Made by a program: the position numbers and the translations under genes
Shown here: one piece after another, positions 50,801 to 58,300 of the stretch
Numbering within the stretch: the stretch's first letter is position 1
Layout of the letters: each line of letters opens with the position of its first letter
Notes under the pieces: model-generated
The model's input: the letters and a program-made list of their open reading frames with translations, nothing else
Database searches by the model: none
What the model was told of the DNA's origin: nothing
Assembly: GCA_030531185.1 (NCBI GenBank)
Contig: JAUNOG010000002.1
Location: 16,408 to 80,407 of the forward strand
Length of the DNA stretch: 64,000 nt
Origin: Ruminococcus sp.
GTDB taxonomy: Bacteria > Bacillota > Clostridia > Oscillospirales > Ruminococcaceae
Direction: 5' to 3'

Positions 50801-51325
50801 GCGGTAGGCTACGATATGTACCTGAGACTTCTCAACGAGGCGATAGCGGAGCAGAAAGGCGAGGTCCTCCCGCCCTCCCCCGAGGACTGTCTGGTGGATA
50901 TCTCCATTGACGCATATATTCCCGAGGGATATATTGAAAATCCCGCACAGAGAATTGACGCATACAGAAAAATAGCCTCTATAGTGACAGACGAGGACTC
51001 CTCTGACGTACTGGACGAGCTGATAGACCGTTTCGGAGAGCCGCCCAAATCGGTAATGGGACTTATCAGCGTGGCGCTGATGAGAAACACAGCCTCCGCC
51101 TCGGGCATAAAGGAAATAAAGCAGTCTGGCGAAAACGTACTGTTCTTCATACGAGCTCTGGAGCCCGAGCAGATACAGTCTCTTTTGGGAAAATACAAAA
51201 ACAGAGTGCGGTTTTTCGACGGCTCAAAGCCGTATTTCCACGTAAAGCTGGATAAAAAACAGAAAGCCTCCGATCTGATGAACGAGGTGATCCAAACCAT
51301 AAAGCTTGAAAACGAAAAATCATAG
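47855..51325 (+). CDS. mfd: Transcription-repair coupling factor
   Basis: An 1156-residue protein that removes stalled RNA polymerase and recruits UvrA. N-terminal UvrB-like damage module (about 1-340), the RNA-polymerase-interacting CarD-like domain (GDLVVHSMYGIGRFKGIQ at about 490), helicase motifs Walker A GDVGFGKTEVALRAAF and DEEQRFGV, plus TLSATPIPRTLNMAL and the RecG-like TRG part, and a C-terminal regulatory domain. Full length for the family. AATTACATTTTTATG gives a modest ribosome site. Terminator follows immediately. Confidence 0.97.
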   Translation: MSTNLFLDICSRLDFYKDVKNCLLKNYVPCAVTGVSNIHKALAVTGLSRLGACLVICDDEASALRMMSDINEMSGEETACFYPAKDLNFAYMEGISREYERKRLESLSNIIQGKRRILVASMEACLQGTIPESKLREYSFDISVGKEIVLEDLEHRLLAAGYSRTDQVEGQAQFSVRGSIVDIFPVQEKRPVRLELWGDEVDTLSYFDTESQRRTDTLEEVSVFPALEIIFPDRNELVSKLESLAKSVRGKMTDKIREHIYRDIDTVKSGITLTNLDKYYALAYEETASVFDYFKDGMCVVSEYSNCIEKGRAAQSQLSEDIKILYNDGILFRRLDGFYLELPQAESRITAMRSVFLDTFMRSNNGIKFKKLINTDCRQTSVWGGNIINLEEELKGLCENGYCTIVLAGSEKTVPIIVKDLCDEGIPAEILTENSRLTENKVYVRTGSLSAGFDFPDVKCACITQMKAMSAKKKKSKHKSGEEIKSLSDIHNGDLVVHSMYGIGRFKGIQNLETNGVKKDYITIQYAGTDVLYVPVTQLDLVSKYIGPQDESGVKLHKLNSTEWSKTRNRVRSAVKDMAEELTKLYAQRQMAKGYAFSPDNDWQNDFEERFDYQETDDQLRSIQEIKEDMQKPVPMDRLLCGDVGFGKTEVALRAAFKCMLDGKQCAILVPTTVLAWQHYQTAIKRFQHFPIKVELLSRFRKPKEQQAIIRELKRGTIDLIIGTHRLVQKDVEFKDLGLAIIDEEQRFGVAHKEKFKENFKGVDMLTLSATPIPRTLNMALSGIRDMSVIEEPPMDRHPVQTYVIEHNPAVIANAISKEMRRGGQVYYIHNRIDSIMRTVAQLQEMIPEARIAVAHGQIGENELSEIWRQVVEHEVDILVCTTLIETGVDVPNVNTLIIEDADRLGLSQLYQLRGRVGRSNRRAFAYFTFRRGKVLTEVAAKRLDAIREFTQFGSGFHIAMRDLEIRGAGSVLSGRQHGHMEAVGYDMYLRLLNEAIAEQKGEVLPPSPEDCLVDISIDAYIPEGYIENPAQRIDAYRKIASIVTDEDSSDVLDELIDRFGEPPKSVMGLISVALMRNTASASGIKEIKQSGENVLFFIRALEPEQIQSLLGKYKNRVRFFDGSKPYFHVKLDKKQKASDLMNEVIQTIKLENEKS

Positions 51326-51367
51326 AAACACAGCCGTCTCAGCCGTAAGACTGGGACGGCTGTGTTT
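51326..51367. terminator. Strong bidirectional terminator
   Basis: A 13-bp perfect stem, AAACACAGCCGTC (51326-51338) with GACGGCTGTGTTT (51355-51367), separates mfd from the convergent phage-derived cassette. Confidence 0.85.
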
Positions 51368-51372
51368 ATGTG

Positions 51373-52044
51373 CTATGTAAGCTCTTCCCTCAGCTTTTTA
51401 ATAAAATCAGTCCCCGCAATGCCGTTCTCGGAGTACCCCCACTTTTTCAGCAAAGCGTTGACCGCCTTTAGCGTGCCGTTGCCGAACGTTCCGTTGTTGT
51501 CGAGCTTGTACCCCGCCAGCATAAGGAGCTGTTTCAGTGCGAGAACTCCGTCGGACTTATCGCCTTTCTTAAATCCCGAGCTGTCGAGGACTTTAGGATC
51601 GATCTTACTCTGATCTTTCGGTCTGAGCACTCCCGCAAAATGACTGTAATTGTGCTTGATTCTTGTGCAGGGGTCGTTTTTGCCCGTCCAGTTCTGGTCG
51701 TAGGAATAGAAATAAGTCGTATTTCCCTCGCCCGTACAGATAGCGATATGTCCCCAGCCGCCGCTTGACAGGCTTGACTTCCATACCGCAATATCGCCTT
51801 TCTTCGGCACAAAATCGGGCGTGTTGGCTATCCTTGTGAAATTCTTTTTCAGCCAGTCGCTGGAATTGAAATTGTCATAAAAATGATGAGCGTCGAACCG
51901 GAAGTTTTTAATACCGCTGTTAAACACCTCGTACATATATGCGACGGCAAGATCGACGCACTGCGCTCCGCACACGCCGTCTGTGTCGCAGGCTTTGCCT
52001 ATGTGATTTTTTATAAATTCATCGTATGTGATAGCCAAAGTCAT
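51373..52044 (-). CDS. CHAP-domain endolysin with peptidoglycan-binding-like tail
   Basis: A 223-residue lysin. The CHAP domain has the catalytic Cys in CGAQCVDLAVAYM and the His in GGWGHIAICTG. The C-terminal domain (about 165-223) has a peptidoglycan-binding-1-like helical pattern (KSDGVLALKQLLMLAGYKLD, NGTFGNGTLKAVNALL). It hydrolyses peptidoglycan at the end of a lytic cycle. The ATG at 52044 overlaps the XkdX-like stop; GGGAGG is almost touching it, so the TTG two codons further (52038) could be the real start. Last gene of the cassette. Confidence 0.85.
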   Translation of the reverse strand: MTLAITYDEFIKNHIGKACDTDGVCGAQCVDLAVAYMYEVFNSGIKNFRFDAHHFYDNFNSSDWLKKNFTRIANTPDFVPKKGDIAVWKSSLSSGGWGHIAICTGEGNTTYFYSYDQNWTGKNDPCTRIKHNYSHFAGVLRPKDQSKIDPKVLDSSGFKKGDKSDGVLALKQLLMLAGYKLDNNGTFGNGTLKAVNALLKKWGYSENGIAGTDFIKKLREELT

Positions 52045-52175
52045 TCCTCCCGTTTCGTGATAATCTGAAATTCTTCCTCGGTTATCCAGCTCTTGATAAC
52101 CGCGTTTCGCACCATATCGGCAGTCCATAAGCCGCGGTCGTAATAATCCTTTACCTTTTTATACATTCTGCTCAT
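52041..52175 (-). CDS. XkdX-like small phage protein
   Basis: A 44-residue protein with the XkdX pattern MYKKVKDYYDRGLWTADMVR followed by AVIKSWITEEEFQIIT. XkdX-family genes sit next to tail fibre genes in PBSX-like prophages; function unknown. AGGAGGA lies eight bases before ATG 52175. It overlaps the gene before it in another frame and the endolysin start after it. Confidence 0.75.
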   Translation of the reverse strand: MSRMYKKVKDYYDRGLWTADMVRNAVIKSWITEEEFQIITKREE

Positions 52176-52332
52176 CTGTAATATCCTCCTCCGTATACGC
52201 AGGAATTTCAACGTCCGTCATCATAGCGATATAATCTATATTCGCTGTGTTCCGAGCGTTCTCCTGTTCGTTTTTTAAGTTCCTTGAGCGCTCTTTTATC
52301 AACTGCTGTCTTATTGAAATAAATCCGAACAT
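52159..52332 (-). CDS. 57-residue phage-associated small protein
   Basis: A charged small protein (MFGFISIRQQLIKERSRNLK at the start, acidic end DITDEQNV). A perfect GGAGGT sits eight bases before the ATG at 52332, 16 bases after the fibre gene. Its end overlaps XkdX by 17 bases in a different frame, which supports both being real coupled genes. Position between fibre and XkdX is typical for small tail-region genes. No family recognised. Confidence 0.6.
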   Translation of the reverse strand: MFGFISIRQQLIKERSRNLKNEQENARNTANIDYIAMMTDVEIPAYTEEDITDEQNV

Positions 52333-52348
52333 ATCTTAACACCTCCCG

Positions 52349-54109
52349 TTAAATGATACTGCAAGCGGGAGCAAGCCCGAGAGTGTTGTATGCATTAAAG
52401 CTTCCGACCACGCCGGACGCGCCTACGTGACGGGTAGTTGACGCGCCGACTGCCACAGGAGAGCGCAGACGCCAAGGCTGAGCCGTACCGTCCAGCTCCT
52501 TAATTCTGTTTGCGTCGCTGCCCGTTCCTGCCGCCGACAAATCGGAGTTCTCCGAATAATACGGATATGCCGCACCCTGTTCGATATTGTTTTCTTTTCC
52601 GCCGTAAACCTCGGAACGTGAAAGCAGGAACATCAGCTCGTCCGACGTATCGTAACCGCCGCCGTCGGTGACGGTATTCCGAGCCGTTACCTTTTTGACT
52701 TTTCCGATAACGCAAAGGAAATCAGCGTCAATGCCGCGAAGAAATCCCGTATTTGAATTATTCCAAACAGGCTTGCGGCTGTATTTTGTTTTCCTCTCCC
52801 ATTCATCAGCGCCCACTGCCGCATCGCTGTTGATACGCTGCCTCATATCGCTCTTGAGCCAATTATTGGAACCAAAGCGCGCCCGTTGAATGTGATTGAC
52901 GTTTTCGGAATTACCGTCGGTAGTTCCCAGATCTGTTCCCGCCGAGCCTGCCTCAACGGAAACCTTTTCGATAGCCGTCGCCGTCACTGCGTCGGCGTAT
53001 GTGCTTATTTTCGTGCTTATCGCCTGAGTGTTCAACCCCCACGGGAAAGTGATAAAGCCGCCTGCCGGGACAGGCTGAGTAAGCGTGAAATGATAAGTCT
53101 TACCGCCGCCGTATTCATCATCATAGCCTGCCTGTACGGTAAAGCAGTATGTACCCGCAGAAAGTCCGCTTTCCGCAAAATAAAGAGCCTCCGCGCTGTC
53201 AAACTGAGCATTCTGATAACAGTCGTGAAGCTGAAGCGTAAGCGAATGCTCGTATCGACTGTCCGACGGAACTTCGCAGTCAATACCGATAACGTCCCAC
53301 ACAAGCTCGTGAACTGTACCGTCGTCGTCTGTTTTTTTGCATATGAATTGGTCACCCACAGAAAAATACTTTGCCGCCTGCCCCGCTCGGACTATTTTTT
53401 GCACGTCCGCCCAGCTTTCAACGGCGTGACCGCTGATAATGTCCTGAACCAGATCAATGTCGGAACGAAGCTCCGCAATATTGTCTTTATTTTGCCCGAT
53501 CTGCTCCAAGCTTTCGGATATTTCCGCCGACTTTGCAACGGCGACGGTCTCCGCATTTTTCGCTGCCGTTTCGCTTGCAGAGGCGTTCTCGGCGGACTTC
53601 AACGCACTCGCGGCAGATTGCACCGCGGTATTCTTCGCAGTTTCTGCGGCTGTCTCAGCGGACTGAGCGGCTGTTTTTGCCCTCTCTGCTTTCTCTGCAC
53701 TACTTGCAGCGGATGCCTCCGACGCAAGGACTTTTTCAAGAGCGCCCGCCGACTGCTCATAGGTAGGTATGGGAGCAGGCTCGTCCTCCAGCGACGGCTT
53801 TATTTTAAGCTTGAACACATTGGACTTTTTAACAAGGGTATAGTTTTTACCGTCCAAAGCGTAAGCCAATATCTGAGCCTTTACCTCTCCCGCCATTCGC
53901 AGGAGCGATCCCTCTATCGTGTATGTTCCGTCCGAAATGTCTATCTCGTAGGATACCCTGTCGGCATACTCCAAACGCATTTTATACGCCTGCGCGCCGT
54001 CGGTCTCATATCCCGAAAAAGTGATAGTCCGCGCGTTGGTCTCGCCTACGTACCCCAGCGACGGGGAGCTTGACCTTGCGCTGTATTTTTCATTCAGTGT
54101 AATTTCCAC
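52349..54109 (-). CDS. Phage tail fibre / receptor-binding protein with DUF6273 end
   Basis: A 586-residue protein. The N-terminal beta domain (about 1-115) resembles baseplate upper proteins; then a long Ala/Ser/Glu-rich coiled coil (about 120-225, ASEASAASSAEKAERAKTAA); then a middle beta region; and a C-terminal DUF6273-type domain ending WRLRSPVAVGASTTRHVG and NTLGLAPACS. This is the likely cell-surface binding part. No signal peptide. Preceded by GGAGA at short distance and three bases from the next gene upstream. Confidence 0.75.
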   Translation of the reverse strand: MEITLNEKYSARSSSPSLGYVGETNARTITFSGYETDGAQAYKMRLEYADRVSYEIDISDGTYTIEGSLLRMAGEVKAQILAYALDGKNYTLVKKSNVFKLKIKPSLEDEPAPIPTYEQSAGALEKVLASEASAASSAEKAERAKTAAQSAETAAETAKNTAVQSAASALKSAENASASETAAKNAETVAVAKSAEISESLEQIGQNKDNIAELRSDIDLVQDIISGHAVESWADVQKIVRAGQAAKYFSVGDQFICKKTDDDGTVHELVWDVIGIDCEVPSDSRYEHSLTLQLHDCYQNAQFDSAEALYFAESGLSAGTYCFTVQAGYDDEYGGGKTYHFTLTQPVPAGGFITFPWGLNTQAISTKISTYADAVTATAIEKVSVEAGSAGTDLGTTDGNSENVNHIQRARFGSNNWLKSDMRQRINSDAAVGADEWERKTKYSRKPVWNNSNTGFLRGIDADFLCVIGKVKKVTARNTVTDGGGYDTSDELMFLLSRSEVYGGKENNIEQGAAYPYYSENSDLSAAGTGSDANRIKELDGTAQPWRLRSPVAVGASTTRHVGASGVVGSFNAYNTLGLAPACSII

Positions 54110-54111
54110 TG

Positions 54112-54339
54112 CTATTTTCTCCTTTCCAGATCGTCAATTCTGTGATTTGCCACTTTTACTTTTTCCTCCAGCAGTCTGCTGTCCTCCTCGAGCTTGTATG
54201 TCCGCTCAACTACCTCGTTGTGCTTTTCCACTTTTTTCTCCAGCTGCTCTATGCGGTAGCTCATAAGCTTAATTCCCGAAAATGTTCCCAAGAACGTCCC
54301 CGCAAGAGACAATACCGCAACAATGATCTCGCTCGGCAT
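54112..54339 (-). CDS. XhlA-like small membrane protein with coiled coil
   Basis: A 75-residue protein with an N-terminal membrane helix (SEIIVAVLSLAGTFLGTFSG) and a coiled-coil tail (IEQLEKKVEKHNEVVERTYK). This form resembles XhlA-type lysis or membrane-association proteins of phages, reversed in order of helix and coil. ATG 54339 shares a base with the stop of the upstream gene; AGGAGGT is eight bases before it. Confidence 0.6.
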   Translation of the reverse strand: MPSEIIVAVLSLAGTFLGTFSGIKLMSYRIEQLEKKVEKHNEVVERTYKLEEDSRLLEEKVKVANHRIDDLERRK

Positions 54340-54548
54340 CAATCCTCACCTCCTGAGCTTGCCGACGTGTATTCGTCCCTGCTTTTTTCGTGCTGAGTAC
54401 CGAAGTAGAACGCTGTCACCGTTGTAAAGATAGTAAGAAACTGCTCCGAAGAAATCGTACCGCGCATTGCAAGAATGCAGAAAACCGCAGTCAACAGAAT
54501 TGTAATTATGCTTTTTACGCTGATAAGTTTTGCTAATTTGTTTTTCAT
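54339..54548 (-). CDS. Holin-like small membrane protein
   Basis: A 69-residue protein with two potential membrane segments (about 13-29 and 33-50), a basic N-terminus and a charged tail. Size, topology and location between lysis genes suggest a holin; a precise family was not recognised. ATG 54548 fits GGAGG at five bases; ATG 54551 is next best. The longer frame from 54584 runs into the upstream gene. Confidence 0.6.
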   Translation of the reverse strand: MKNKLAKLISVKSIITILLTAVFCILAMRGTISSEQFLTIFTTVTAFYFGTQHEKSRDEYTSASSGGED

Positions 54549-54570
54549 CATTTCCTCCTGTTCTTTAAAT

Positions 54571-54861
54571 CTATACCGTTTCATTGTTCCGGCGGTAATT
54601 CTCCGTTACCGTCGGGTTTGACCTGTTTGTTTCATCTTCATCAGTCCTTTCATTCAAAATTCCCCCGCCGCTCTGTGAAATAATATCGACGGCATTGGCA
54701 AAAAAGCCGTACACAAAGTCCTTGTATTTCAAAGTATCGGCGCGCTCTATCGAGCGTTTAAGCTCCTGCTTTGCCTTGTCGGCGTCGTAATCGCTGAGGC
54801 GCAGCATATCGCGGCATACGGATATAATACCGTTTTTCTCCTGTTCTGAAAGCCTGCTCAT
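54571..54861 (-). CDS. Hypothetical phage-cassette protein, first gene of operon
   Basis: A 96-residue mostly helical soluble protein (LSEQEKNGIISVCRDMLRLS; YKDFVYGFFANAVDIISQSG) with a disordered polar tail. AAGGA precedes the ATG. It is the first gene transcribed leftward from the promoter at 55060-55088. No family recognised. Confidence 0.6.
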   Translation of the reverse strand: MSRLSEQEKNGIISVCRDMLRLSDYDADKAKQELKRSIERADTLKYKDFVYGFFANAVDIISQSGGGILNERTDEDETNRSNPTVTENYRRNNETV

Positions 54862-54983
54862 TTTATCACGTCCTTAAAAATATTACGCCGCCGCTGATAC
54901 TTCAGTGAATAATCGGCTTTGTGCATTCATTGATAATTAATACTCCTTTTAGAGAATGTTTGTTTTCTTAACGGCGTTTACTG

Positions 54984-55124
54984 TTGACAATTACGTCTAA
55001 ATGTAATATAATATACTTATCAGATAAATCGATTACGCTTTAGCGTATCGTATGATTGTATTATATTACTTATACGCGTAATTGTCAAGCATAAATTTAC
55101 TCTTTAGCGTAATTTTGTTATAAT
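54984..55124. promoter_or_regulatory. Face-to-face promoter switch with repeated operators
   Basis: Rightward promoter: TTGACA (54984-54989), 17 bases, TATAAT (55007-55012). Leftward: TTGACA (55083-55088), 17 bases, TATAAT (55060-55065). They point at each other and both read TTGACAATTACG at the -35 side. A second rightward promoter, TTTACT (55096-55101), 17 bases, TATAAT (55119-55124), serves the repressor. Operator-like sites: ATTACGCTTTAGCGTAT in the centre (55032-55048), TACGCGTAAT (55073-55082) and CTTTAGCGTA repeated at 55102-55111. Layout resembles a phage lysogeny switch. Confidence 0.7.
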
Positions 55125-55146
55125 ACACAAAAACAGAGGTGTAATT

Positions 55147-55512
55147 ATGTCGGAATTGTACAATAGAATTGAAAAGCTTTGCAAAGAGAACGGTATCAAT
55201 GTCACCGTAATGTGCAAGGAAACAGGTGCAAGCAGAGGTTCTCTTACAGATCTGAAATCAGGACGTAAGAAATCGCTTTCCACTGAAACCATATCGAAAA
55301 TAGCCGACTACTTTAACGTTACGACGGACTATTTAATATCAGGTTCAAAAGAAAACTCGGTATCCGTTAGCGCCAATATCGACGATAGCATAAAATTTGC
55401 GCTGTTCGGAGACGCCGACGTAGACGACGAGGTGCTTGACGACGTAAGGCGTTATGCGCTAATAGCCCGCCAAATGAGAGAGGAAAAGAAAAGGAAAAGC
55501 AATAAGGAGTAA
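55147..55512 (+). CDS. CI-like XRE repressor of the phage cassette
   Basis: A 121-residue repressor with an N-terminal Cro/CI helix-turn-helix (INVTVMCKETGASRGSLTDL) and a helical C-terminal part. It is the obvious candidate to bind the TTACG/CGTAA operators at 54984-55124 and hold the leftward lysis operon off. Lies four bases before the ImmA-like gene; together they form the standard repressor/anti-repressor protease pair of Gram-positive prophages and ICEs. Confidence 0.9.
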   Translation: MSELYNRIEKLCKENGINVTVMCKETGASRGSLTDLKSGRKKSLSTETISKIADYFNVTTDYLISGSKENSVSVSANIDDSIKFALFGDADVDDEVLDDVRRYALIARQMREEKKRKSNKE

Positions 55513-55516
55513 TGCC

Positions 55517-55930
55517 ATGATGAAATGTGCAGAGTTATACGGCTTTGCTGAAAACAGAGATATACTTGTAATTAACGGCAGATTGAAGAAGTCTCCGTCG
55601 ATGTCCATATCGGACAATGGTTTTTATTCGATCATTATAGATAACAGACAGATACGCTCCAACGCCGAGGAAACCGTCATTGCGGCTCACGAAATAGGTC
55701 ATTGCGAAACGGGAGCGTTCTATAACGAACATTCCCTTGAACTGCGATCCAGAATGGAGTACAGAGCCGACAAATGGGCAATAAAAAAACTCGTCCCCGA
55801 GGACGAGCTGATAAAAGCCTTTAAATGCGGTATTCTTGAGATATGGGAGCTTGCCGAGTATTTTGACGTTACCGAGGATTTTATGATAAAAGTCTGCGAA
55901 TTTTACGGGTATTATCAAGGCGCGGTATAA
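55517..55930 (+). CDS. ImmA/IrrE-family metalloprotease
   Basis: A 137-residue protein with the zinc motif AAHEIGHCETG (HExxH) and downstream EYRADKWAIKKL with the third ligand region. The family (ImmA of ICEBs1, DdrO-cleaving IrrE) cleaves a partner XRE repressor after DNA damage or other signals. Here the partner is the adjacent repressor, so it should induce the lysis cassette (inference). AAGGAGT precedes ATG 55517. Confidence 0.9.
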   Translation: MMKCAELYGFAENRDILVINGRLKKSPSMSISDNGFYSIIIDNRQIRSNAEETVIAAHEIGHCETGAFYNEHSLELRSRMEYRADKWAIKKLVPEDELIKAFKCGILEIWELAEYFDVTEDFMIKVCEFYGYYQGAV

Positions 55931-55974
55931 AAGCTGTCCGCATAGCCGTTACGCACGGAATTAATGCCAAAAAC

Positions 55975-56012
55975 AACGGAGAGAAGAACCGATCTTCTCT
56001 CCGTTAAATTTT
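55975..56012. terminator. Bidirectional terminator
   Basis: A 13-bp perfect stem, AACGGAGAGAAGA (55975-55987) with TCTTCTCTCCGTT (55993-56005), T-rich on both sides. Confidence 0.85.
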
Positions 56013-56021
56013 TATATCCGA

Positions 56022-58088
56022 TTATGGAACGATCTCTGTATCTGTACTCTTAGTTGTAGTTGAGGCAGTAGTGTCCTTATCAGAATTTGATGAACTGTCG
56101 GCAGGTGCTGCGGTTGTGGTAGTTGTTTCCTTCTGTGCCGCTGATGATGAGTCCTCCGGCTTTTCGGTCTCAGCATCGCCGCACTTCTTTACTGTGTAGC
56201 CCTCTACATCAACGATACCCTTCTTAAGCGCAGCCTCGTCCTCATAGTATGCGCTTTCAAAGCTGCCGCCTGTGTAATTCTCTCCGTCAAACAGAACACC
56301 GTCAGTATAAATTACTGCATAAAATGTCTGATTCTTAGTCTTTTCACCGTCAACCTTAACCTCGACTTTATATACGTTGATCACTCTGTTTACATAGTCT
56401 GTCCAACCAAAGCTTTCATAGTTTGTCTTATTGTTAAATGCCACATAAGTGTCAACCTGTTCAAAGGAATCAATGCTTTCTACCTTACCCTCAAGGTCAA
56501 CGCCCGAAAGATAAGAAGTACCCTTGATAGCCTTTCTCAGATCCTGAATTTTATCGTCGATCGAGGATTGGAACGAATTCATTGCCTCCGCGCCGTTAGC
56601 CGCCGTTACATAAGACGCATAAGACGCGTCTACCGTAAATTCCTTGCTTACATAGCCGTCCGCGTCGGGAGTTCCCGAAAGCTTATATCCCTCGTCCTCA
56701 AGATCGCCGTATCTGTCGATCGCCTTGACTGTGAACTTATCTCCCTGATCGAGCGACTCGCCGTTTACTATCTCAAATCTTACATAAGACTTTATCTTGC
56801 TGTCACAGCCGTCGGTGTTAACGTCTGTAATTTTCAGGAAAGGAGTACCTCTCTGCGTCTCAAAAGCAAGTCCCTCGAACGGGTCTATCTCCTGAACCTC
56901 TGTAAGTCCTGAAACCTCGTATTCCTTAGTCTGTTCCTTTTCTGAGGTTATATAGTACTCGTCGTCATATTTGAACCAGTACTTATCTCCCGCCTTAGTC
57001 ATATCGTAGTAGCATCTGGCAGTAATTGTGAACTTATCGCCGTTTGAAAGATTACTGCTCGTATCGTAGTCGTAGCTGAACATCGACATAGCGTTGTATG
57101 TGTCCACGCTTGCATATCCCTTGCCGTCAATGCCTGTGAATGTAACCTCAACGCCGTCGAAGAAGTCGATCTCCTGTCCGTCGTCAAGTCCCTTTACCTC
57201 AACCTCGAACTCGGTGTTCTTAAGCTTGATATTGTTCTCCTTAAGATATTCCTCATCATATGTAACAACGCACTTTACCTTGTCGCCGTTCTTGAGGTTC
57301 TTGTTGTTCTCGATTTTGCACTTGAGCTTGTATTCGCCCTTTTTATCAGTCTTCATCAGAGCCTTTCTCATAGAGTTAGCCTCCGACTTGTCGTCCGCCT
57401 TTGACCATGCGTCAAGGAATGTTTCCTCCTTAAGCGAAAAATACGGCGAAACGTCCTCGTCCATATCGTCAAGCTCGTCTTCATAGTCAAAATCGTCGAT
57501 CAGATCGGCATAATCGTCGCCCAGAGTATCTTTAAGCTTGTCGGCTGCGTCCAGTGTAGAATAGTAATACTCCTCATAGCAGTTAAGCTCGGCAGTTGCC
57601 TCGCCGCAGGTATTAATTCCCTCAAACTCTACCTTGAACAGATCTTTAGCGTCGATCTTCTGATACTTGGTGATGTTTGCGATAATAACGATCAGAACGA
57701 TAAGCACAACAAGCGCACCGCCTGCGACCGCAAGCATTATAGGATTAGCCTTGATCTTCTCAACAAAAGCATTAGGCTTTTTAGCCGCTGCCGCGCCGCC
57801 GTTGTTTTCAGCAGGTACTGTTCCTGCGTTCATATTTGCGCTGCCGCCTGTGGGGATAAAATTGCCGCCGTCTCCGCCGCCGGGAATAAAGCCGCCGCTC
57901 TGGCGTATTCCGGACTGCGCCGAGGTATCGCCGGCAGCCGCACCGCTCTCAGGAGCAGGATTTGCCGCCGCGCTTTCGGGAGCCGCTCCCGCAGGCTGCA
58001 TAGCCTCTTGTTCAATAGGAACGCCGCAGCTGCCGCAGAACTTTGTGTTCCCCTCCAGCTTAGCGCCGCATTTCGGACAAAAATTCAT
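56022..58088 (-). CDS. Zinc-ribbon, single-pass membrane protein with repeated domains
   Basis: A 688-residue protein. N-terminal zinc ribbon (MNFCPKCGAKLEGNTKFCGS; four Cys), a flexible Ala/Gly/Pro region (about 25-110), one membrane helix (about 117-140), then a long extracellular part. That part has about three beta repeats with the pattern of ID-F-GV/L-F-G followed by GDKFTI/TVKA, and ends in a Thr/Ser-rich tail (TTTTAAPADSSSNSD). Zinc-ribbon plus helix proteins are common and diverse in Ruminococci; function unknown. A smaller protein of the same plan is at 62683. Confidence 0.7.
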   Translation of the reverse strand: MNFCPKCGAKLEGNTKFCGSCGVPIEQEAMQPAGAAPESAAANPAPESGAAAGDTSAQSGIRQSGGFIPGGGDGGNFIPTGGSANMNAGTVPAENNGGAAAAKKPNAFVEKIKANPIMLAVAGGALVVLIVLIVIIANITKYQKIDAKDLFKVEFEGINTCGEATAELNCYEEYYYSTLDAADKLKDTLGDDYADLIDDFDYEDELDDMDEDVSPYFSLKEETFLDAWSKADDKSEANSMRKALMKTDKKGEYKLKCKIENNKNLKNGDKVKCVVTYDEEYLKENNIKLKNTEFEVEVKGLDDGQEIDFFDGVEVTFTGIDGKGYASVDTYNAMSMFSYDYDTSSNLSNGDKFTITARCYYDMTKAGDKYWFKYDDEYYITSEKEQTKEYEVSGLTEVQEIDPFEGLAFETQRGTPFLKITDVNTDGCDSKIKSYVRFEIVNGESLDQGDKFTVKAIDRYGDLEDEGYKLSGTPDADGYVSKEFTVDASYASYVTAANGAEAMNSFQSSIDDKIQDLRKAIKGTSYLSGVDLEGKVESIDSFEQVDTYVAFNNKTNYESFGWTDYVNRVINVYKVEVKVDGEKTKNQTFYAVIYTDGVLFDGENYTGGSFESAYYEDEAALKKGIVDVEGYTVKKCGDAETEKPEDSSSAAQKETTTTTAAPADSSSNSDKDTTASTTTKSTDTEIVP

Positions 58089-58153
58089 ATTCTAAAACCT
58101 CCGTATATAGTTTATCGGTGAAGCGATAATATAGCTGCACACATTAATTATAT

Positions 58154-58183
58154 ATGCAAAAAGCCCTTTTGTCAAGGGCTTTT
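58154..58183 (-). terminator. Terminator of DUF421/DUF4363 operon
   Basis: AAAAGCCCTT (58159-58168) pairs with AAGGGCTTTT (58174-58183); T run on the minus strand. Confidence 0.8.
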
Positions 58184-58300
58184 GAAACTAAATTATGCAT
58201 ATAAATCATATCTGAGAAAATTCTCGGAATGATGATATTACACATATTTATCATAATTTATTAATACATAAATTTACAGCAAGCCAAAGTTGCCGTATGA

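Noticed and set aside
52886-54073. 395-codon frame antisense to the tail fibre gene
   Set aside because: Cys/Arg-rich shadow translation with no ribosome site; the minus-strand fibre has recognisable domains.
51373-55930. Complete prophage or integrative element
   Set aside because: No integrase, terminase, portal, capsid or replication gene, and no flanking direct repeats recognised; described only as a phage-derived cassette.
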